Of a stretch of 37,093 nt of DNA, positions 33,401-37,093 are shown piece by piece (positions within the stretch are counted from its first letter, which is position 1; each line of letters opens with the position of its first letter). This DNA comes from Lentimicrobiaceae bacterium. GTDB lineage: Bacteria; Bacteroidota; Bacteroidia; Bacteroidales; F082. The notes beneath the pieces were generated by a model. That model was not told the DNA's origin, searched no databases, and worked only from the letters and a program-made list of their open reading frames with translations. The stretch is taken from assembly GCA_002708315.1 (NCBI GenBank), contig PANC01000024.1, forward strand, positions 1 to 37,093, read 5' to 3'. Position numbers and translations under genes: made by a program.

Positions 33401-33597
33401 TGGGGGAGTTACATAAAGAACTTGCCAATAAACTTTTAGAGGTAGTGCGTGACCCTGAAGCTAAAGCAGGGGATTTAAACGTAGCACGACAATTTTTAAA
33501 AGATAATGAAATAACAGCATTACCTGCTGATAGTAATGTAATGAGAGAGATACTTGAAGGTTTGCCCTTTGACGAAAATGTAGACCAAATTCAATAA
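33382..33597 (+). CDS. Small terminase subunit (T7 gp18-like)
   Basis: It recognises packaging sites and regulates the large terminase. It starts with GTG at 33382, supported by GAAGGAG 8-9 bases upstream. The protein is 71 aa (T7 gp18 89). The helical pattern MMGELHKELANKLLEVVRDPEAKAGDLNVARQFLKDNEI is typical of T7-like small terminases, followed by an acidic tail (GLPFDENVDQIQ). It lies two tiny genes before the large subunit. Confidence 0.85.
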   Translation: MSMQKMMGELHKELANKLLEVVRDPEAKAGDLNVARQFLKDNEITALPADSNVMREILEGLPFDENVDQIQ

Positions 33598-33599
33598 CT

Positions 33600-33755
33600 A
33601 TGGAACGTATTGTTAATTTATTTGTTAATTATTTTAACATACAGTTTGATAGAGAACCAATAAAATATTTATCAGGAAAAAGAAAACCTATGGCATATAA
33701 GAAACGAAAAACATATAAATCTCCAGTAAAAAAATCAAAACCAAAGGATAAATAA
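33600..33755 (+). CDS. Lys-rich small protein (51 aa)
   Basis: Begins 2 bases after the small terminase. The first ~20 residues are hydrophobic and aromatic (MERIVNLFVNYFNIQFD), and the rest is strongly basic (YLSGKRKPMAYKKRKTYKSP). No clear ribosome binding site, so coupling with the upstream gene is likely. An internal ATG (in KPMAYKKRK) could be a shorter start. The function is unknown; a basic tail could bind DNA or RNA during packaging. Confidence 0.5.
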   Translation: MERIVNLFVNYFNIQFDREPIKYLSGKRKPMAYKKRKTYKSPVKKSKPKDK

Positions 33756-33892
33756 TGTCTCTTTATGAAAATATTAACAAACGAAAAAAAGCAGGTACAA
33801 GCAGACCTAAATCAAAATCTACAGTATCAGCTAAATCATATGCTAATATGAAAGCAGGTTTCCCTAAAAAGAAACCTAAGAAAAAATCGTGA
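33755..33892 (+). CDS. Small basic phage protein before large terminase (45 aa)
   Basis: Starts in a TAATG overlap with the previous gene and ends in a GTGA overlap with the large terminase. The sequence MSLYENINKRKKAGTSRPKSK is typical of a short protein found just upstream of the terminase in many T7-like marine phages. It is rich in Lys and ends in KKKPKKKS. A role in packaging is inferred from placement only. Confidence 0.65.
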   Translation: MSLYENINKRKKAGTSRPKSKSTVSAKSYANMKAGFPKKKPKKKS

Positions 33893-35550
33893 CGATAGAC
33901 AATAGATTACTAGACTTCAAAAACTTCTTGTTTATGTCGTGGAAGCATTTAAATCTCCCCGACCCAACGCCAGTACAATATGATATTGCAAACTATCTCC
34001 AAGATAAAACAGAAAGACGGGAAGTTATCGAAGCGTTTCGTGGTGTAGGTAAATCTTGGATTACGTCTGCCTATGTATGTCATCAGTTATTGTTAAATCC
34101 ACAGATGAACATACTGGTTGTATCTGCGTCTAAGACACGTGCTGATGACTTTAGTACGTTTACCCTACGTCTAATCCACGAGATGCCACTCCTTGCTCAT
34201 CTACGCCCCAAGGATGGGCAACGTATGAGTAAGATTAGCTTTGATGTAGCACCTGCACAAGCATCCCACGCACCTTCAGTTAAATCTTTAGGAATAACAG
34301 GGCAGCTTACGGGGTCACGTGCAGATTTAATTATTGCAGATGACGTAGAATCAGCTAACAACTCGCAGACACAAATGATGCGAGACAAATTAGCAGAAAC
34401 AATTAAAGAATTTGAAGCTATTATTAAACCAAATGGACGTATTGTCTTCCTTGGTACGCCACAAACAGAGATGTCTATATACAATCTCTTAGATGAACGT
34501 GGTTATAAGACAAGAATATGGACTGCAAGATACCCTGATGAACGCTTAAAGGTAGCTATGCTAGGCAAATTAGCCCCTGTGATAGCCGATAAAGAGGGCG
34601 TAGAGGGTAAACCTACAGACCCCGATAGATTTGATGACACAGACCTCTTTGAGAGAGAAGCATCATATGGTAAATCAGGGTTTGCCTTGCAGTTTATGCT
34701 AGATGTGTCTATGTCAGACGCTAATAAATACCCACTTAAATTAAATGACATGATGGTTATGAGTGGGGCGAGTAGTTGGAGTGAAGCACCTGTCAAAGTT
34801 CAATGGGCATCAGGTAGAGAACAGCTAGATGCTTGTAAACAAATACCTAACATTGGACTTAAAGGAGACTATTGGTGTGCACCTATGACAATATCCCAAG
34901 AGATGTCTGCTTGGGACGGGTCAGTAATGAGTATCGACCCTGCAGGACGAGGGAAAGACGAAACAGCTTACGCAGTTGTGAAGATGATGAAGGGACAACT
35001 TTATCTGACAGCGAGTGGTGGGACGAAGAATGGTTATCAAGAGCCTTCTCTGCAAGTCTTGACAGCAATCGCAAAAGAACAGAACGTAAACAAGATAATT
35101 GTAGAAAGCAACTTTGGAGATGGAATGTTTACGCAATTATTAAAACCTGTTTTAGCAAAAGTTCACCCTGTTAATATAGAAGAAGTACGACATAACACAC
35201 AAAAAGAGAAAAGAATAATAGATACATTAGAACCTATGCTCAATTCTCACAGACTTGTAGTTGACGAAAAGGTAATTATAGATGACTACAATGCCGACAC
35301 AGACCTAAAATACAAATTGTTTTACCAACTAACACGATTGACCAGAGATAGGGGTGCATTAATACATGATGATAGACTAGATGCGTTGTCTATAGCTGTT
35401 GCCTATTGGATAGACACAATGGATAGGGACATAGAAGCTGCTGTAAACGACCACAAATCTGATATGCTAGACGAAGAACTAGAGAGATTTATGGAAGCTG
35501 CAGTAGGTAGACAACCAAAGAAAGACAACTGGACTAATGTCTATAATTAA
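33889..35550 (+). CDS. Large terminase subunit (T7 gp19-like)
   Basis: The packaging motor and nuclease. The ATPase has a Walker A-like FRGVGKSW (R51-S56) and the acidic pair DD151-152 in LIIADDVES. The RNase H-like nuclease has D350 in SIDPAGRGKDETAY, later acidic residues in IIVESNFGDGMF, and the C-terminal DDRLDALSIAVAY. It starts at a GTG overlapping the stop of the preceding gene. 553 aa compares with 586 in T7. Related T7-type phages cut concatemers at direct terminal repeats. The stop codon forms part of promoter 3. Confidence 0.96.
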   Translation: MTIDNRLLDFKNFLFMSWKHLNLPDPTPVQYDIANYLQDKTERREVIEAFRGVGKSWITSAYVCHQLLLNPQMNILVVSASKTRADDFSTFTLRLIHEMPLLAHLRPKDGQRMSKISFDVAPAQASHAPSVKSLGITGQLTGSRADLIIADDVESANNSQTQMMRDKLAETIKEFEAIIKPNGRIVFLGTPQTEMSIYNLLDERGYKTRIWTARYPDERLKVAMLGKLAPVIADKEGVEGKPTDPDRFDDTDLFEREASYGKSGFALQFMLDVSMSDANKYPLKLNDMMVMSGASSWSEAPVKVQWASGREQLDACKQIPNIGLKGDYWCAPMTISQEMSAWDGSVMSIDPAGRGKDETAYAVVKMMKGQLYLTASGGTKNGYQEPSLQVLTAIAKEQNVNKIIVESNFGDGMFTQLLKPVLAKVHPVNIEEVRHNTQKEKRIIDTLEPMLNSHRLVVDEKVIIDDYNADTDLKYKLFYQLTRLTRDRGALIHDDRLDALSIAVAYWIDTMDRDIEAAVNDHKSDMLDEELERFMEAAVGRQPKKDNWTNVYN

Positions 35551-35565
35551 TACCCCCTCATTAAG
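35548..35565 (+). promoter_or_regulatory. Putative phage RNA polymerase promoter 3
   Basis: TAATACCCCCTCATTAAG overlaps the terminase stop codon. It matches the copy at 14129 in 17 of 18 positions and that at 5411 in 15 of 18. It reads into the non-coding right part, which could mean a promoter used for replication initiation or for the terminal small genes, as T7 promoters near the genome ends do. Confidence 0.78.
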
Positions 35566-36010
35566 TAAGAAACCCCTATAGGTATACTTATAGTAAAACT
35601 ATGTTAATAGTAGTAAGTGTAATACTAATAACTACTACTCTATAGTAGACACTATCAGTTACCTATAGGTGTACTTAAAATAATTTGGTAAAAAAATATG
35701 AGTAGGTATAAACGTATAGCATATGCCGTTTTACCCCATAGCCCCCTCGCTCAAACACCACAAAAAAAGGCAAGGCAACGCCCAAAATGTTCTAATAAAT
35801 GTTCCAAATTCTGCAGAATCTAAATTAAATAAAAGGTTTTCATGGGATTAAATAGCCCATTACAAAAAGAACGATATTAAAATTCAATTAGTTTTCTATT
35901 TGTTTTTGTCTTTGTTTCTTTTTGTCTATTTTTTTATATTTAAAGTTTGACGCATTAAAACAATTAGTTTAACACTATTAATAATGAAACAAACTTGAAA
36001 GGTTAAACCC
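35551..36010 (+). other. AT-rich gene-free region with repeats, possible origin
   Basis: No convincing gene in 460 bases. It holds promoter 3, two copies of CCTATAGGTRTACTTA (35575 and 35662), a hairpin TAGTAGT...ACTACTA (35608-35637), a short hairpin ATAGT-AGAC-ACTAT (35642-35655), one AACGCCC site (35777), a T-rich tract (35891-35938) and a weak sigma70-like -35 (TTGACG at 35947). The mix of a phage promoter, palindromes and an AT-rich tract is what a replication origin of this phage type might look like; no direct proof. Confidence 0.5.
35575..35677 (+). repeat. Direct repeat pair CCTATAGGTRTACTTA
   Basis: CCTATAGGTATACTTA (35575-35590) and CCTATAGGTGTACTTA (35662-35677) differ at one of 16 bases, 87 bases apart. 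Each begins with the 8-base palindrome CCTATAGG. Between them are short hairpins, so the whole block could be protein-bound or strongly structured. The function is unknown. Confidence 0.7.
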
Positions 36011-36217
36011 ATGTTATCAGTCTTAATATTTACATTTAAAACGCTTGTTATCTTTAGTTATCTAATAGCAGGTTTATTCATAATAGATTTAGCAGGTACA
36101 ACAACAATTGCAAATATGACATTTAACGATTATCTTATTTGTTCTATTGGTACATTGTTTATTATGTTTTCTATGTTAGCTCTATTCTTTATTAGTAAGG
36201 TAAATCACAATGGTTAA
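36011..36217 (+). CDS. Small two-helix membrane protein (68 aa)
   Basis: Two membrane segments are clear: about residues 3-25 (VLIFTFKTLVIFSYLIAGLF) and 42-62 (LICSIGTLFIMFSMLALFFI). A good GAAAGG site lies 8 bases before the ATG. It overlaps the next small gene. It lies beyond the terminase, where T7 has few genes, and its membrane character suggests an accessory lysis or superinfection-related role, but no family is recognised. Confidence 0.65.
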   Translation: MLSVLIFTFKTLVIFSYLIAGLFIIDLAGTTTIANMTFNDYLICSIGTLFIMFSMLALFFISKVNHNG

Positions 36218-36332
36218 AAATATCATTACTTTAATAGCTGAATTTATAGCGTTGTTATTTGTTTGTTATATCTTTTATTGGTTATTGGTTTTTAGCCCAT
36301 TAATAGAACAAATAATAATTGAATCTAAATAA
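36210..36332 (+). CDS. Tiny hydrophobic membrane protein (40 aa)
   Basis: Starts inside the end of the preceding gene (8-base overlap), which suggests coupled translation. The product is almost entirely one membrane helix (FIALLFVCYIFYWLLVF) with a short amphipathic tail (LIEQIIIESK). A terminator follows 20 bases downstream, so it ends this small operon. The function is unknown. Confidence 0.55.
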   Translation: MVKNIITLIAEFIALLFVCYIFYWLLVFSPLIEQIIIESK

Positions 36333-36351
36333 AACCTAAAACCCCAAAAAT

Positions 36352-36381
36352 AACCCCGTTATTAACTTAATGGGGTTTTTT
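36352..36381 (+). terminator. Intrinsic terminator
   Basis: AACCCCGTTA and TAATGGGGTT form a 10-bp stem (one G-T pair) around a 6-base loop and are followed by TTTT. It stands 20 bases after the tiny membrane gene and would end late transcription before the early control region. Confidence 0.9.
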
Positions 36382-36395
36382 GTTGTCTAACCCAT

Positions 36396-36541
36396 AAAAT
36401 TAACGCCCATAGAAGCCCGTACAGTAGGGTTAAGCGTTGTTAGTGGTATGTTAATACCCCCAAAAATTAACGCCCGTTAGAACGCTTTAAAACTTTTTTA
36501 TTATTTTTAAATTATTTGTTTGACTTTTAAAAAACGCCCAT
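36396..36541 (+). repeat. AACGCCC repeats (candidate operators)
   Basis: AAAATTAACGCCC occurs perfectly at 36396-36408 and 36463-36475. The core AACGCCC recurs at 36533-36539, giving three sites 67 and 64 bases apart, and again at 35777-35783. The third lies between the -35 and -10 of the early promoter. This arrangement is suggestive of binding sites for a regulator, host or phage. Confidence 0.5.
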
Positions 36542-36549
36542 GCTATAAC
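36520..36549 (+). promoter_or_regulatory. Sigma70-type early promoter
   Basis: TTGACT (36520-36525) and TATAAC (36544-36549) are separated by 18 bases, each matching 5 of 6 consensus positions. It points toward the right-edge gene and the early block, and would be read by host RNA polymerase. The AACGCCC core lies in the spacer. Confidence 0.7.
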
Positions 36550-36641
36550 AAAATAGTTATTGAAAGGGTTAAATTTTTAAAACCCCAAATTAAGATAAAA
36601 GCTGTTTGAAATTGTGAATCAAAATAAACAATAGGTTTAAG

Positions 36642-36691
36642 AGATTAAATCTAAATAGGTTTAATCTTATCTAAACGCTTATGTTTAGATA
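36642..36691 (+). promoter_or_regulatory. Two adjacent hairpins in early leader
   Basis: AGATTAAA and TTTAATCT form an 8-bp perfect stem with a 10-base loop (36642-36667). Directly next to it, TATCTAAAC and GTTTAGATA form a 9-bp perfect stem with a 6-base loop (36668-36691). Neither has a T-run. They lie in the leader downstream of the early promoter, so they may act on the transcript (processing, stability) or be a DNA-binding structure. Confidence 0.6.
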
Positions 36692-36733
36692 CTACTATGT
36701 TTTTATAAAGCATAGATGAAAGCGTAAACCAAA

Positions 36734-37093
36734 ATGTTAAATACTCTTATAGTTAAGTTTGAATATAATAAACTAGCTTTTCAAAACCTTACTAAGTCAA
36801 TTCTTAATAAATCTAAGCCCCATAGACAAAGAACAAATAAAAGTTGTTCCCGTTTAAATGGTTTTGACGAATTAATGAAAAATAATATAGTTTTAGTAGG
36901 TAATGAAAATTCTAAGTTTTTTATTACTCAAACTAGTGGGGGTAAATCTAAAGAGGGATTTATTCGCATTAATAACGGGAATAAAACTATTTATAAATAC
37001 AACTATCAACGTAAAGGTTGTTTAAGAAAATCTTTTTATACCCCGTTTAAATCCAAACTAGGCATTAACCTAATTCAAAAGTTTGGGGCGTTA
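36734..37093 (+). CDS. Partial basic early protein, runs off window end
   Basis: A frame of 120 codons opens at ATG 36734 and is still open at the edge. A stop codon lies just upstream, so the start cannot be much earlier. The product is very basic and polar (LNKSKPHRQRTNKSCSR, QTSGGKSKEGFIRINNGNKTI), suggesting nucleic acid binding; no family is recognised. No strong ribosome binding site is seen. It follows the early promoter and hairpins and is probably the first early gene. Confidence 0.6.
   Translation, partial: MLNTLIVKFEYNKLAFQNLTKSILNKSKPHRQRTNKSCSRLNGFDELMKNNIVLVGNENSKFFITQTSGGKSKEGFIRINNGNKTIYKYNYQRKGCLRKSFYTPFKSKLGINLIQKFGAL

Larger units (their letters stand above)
36333..36733 (+). 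other. Gene-free regulatory region before next early block
   Basis: About 400 bases without a credible gene. It contains the terminator at 36352, two AACGCCC repeats with longer flanks, a half-copy of the phage promoter (TAATACCCCC at 36452), a strong sigma70-like promoter at 36520-36549 with a third AACGCCC site in its spacer, and two adjacent perfect hairpins at 36642-36691. It looks like the control region for early transcription. Confidence 0.6.

Noticed and set aside
1-37093. Circular closure or shared ends of the window
   Set aside because: Start and end share no repeated sequence that I can see. Joining them would only close the right-edge frame with an early stop, which is not evidence of circularity.
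1-37093. Genes on the minus strand
   Set aside because: All minus-strand frames are short, lie opposite clear plus-strand genes, and show no domain or ribosome binding site.

Overview
The window is most of the genome of a T7-like podovirus (Autographiviridae type). It has a single-subunit phage RNA polymerase, T7-order DNA replication genes, and a T7-order virion module of portal, scaffold, capsid, two tail tubes, four internal virion proteins, fibre, lysis genes and terminase. All genes are on the + strand. The very low GC, the tyrosine integrase with a tRNA attachment site just upstream of the RNA polymerase, the vitamin-B12-type ribonucleotide reductase and the marine-phage small proteins fit an HTVC019P-like pelagiphage, which would make the host SAR11/Pelagibacterales. 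The host is an inference; another low-GC marine alphaproteobacterium is possible. Both edges cut open reading frames (3-98 and 36734-37093), and I see no shared end sequence, so the window is probably not the complete genome.

Layout: 1-1719 holds tightly packed small early genes of unknown function. 1730-2770 is the integrase, followed at 2780-2892 by a probable attP made of the 3' part of a tRNA-Leu(UAA) between nested inverted repeats. 3001-5409 is the phage RNA polymerase. 5411-14128 is the DNA metabolism block: ssDNA-binding protein, endonuclease I, amidase, primase-helicase, MazG-like protein, DNA polymerase, a nuclease-like protein, 5'-3' exonuclease, a DUF3310 protein and class II ribonucleotide reductase. 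14158-31622 is the virion block, ending with a fibre and a separate protein carrying a seven-repeat RCC1-type propeller. 31634-35550 holds small membrane and lysis genes plus both terminase subunits. 35551-37093 is mostly AT-rich, repeat- and hairpin-rich sequence with two tiny membrane proteins, a terminator and a sigma70-type promoter reading into the next early region.

How it fits together: host RNA polymerase would start from the sigma70-like promoter near 36520-36549 and transcribe the early genes, integrase and phage RNA polymerase. The phage polymerase would then use promoters that closely resemble the T7 promoter. I find three near-identical copies (5411, 14129, 35548), placed before the replication block, before the virion block and after the terminase. 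A strong hairpin terminator follows the capsid gene, as in T7. The phage has an integrase and attP but no recognisable repressor in the window. Repeated AACGCCC sites around the early promoter are candidate operators.
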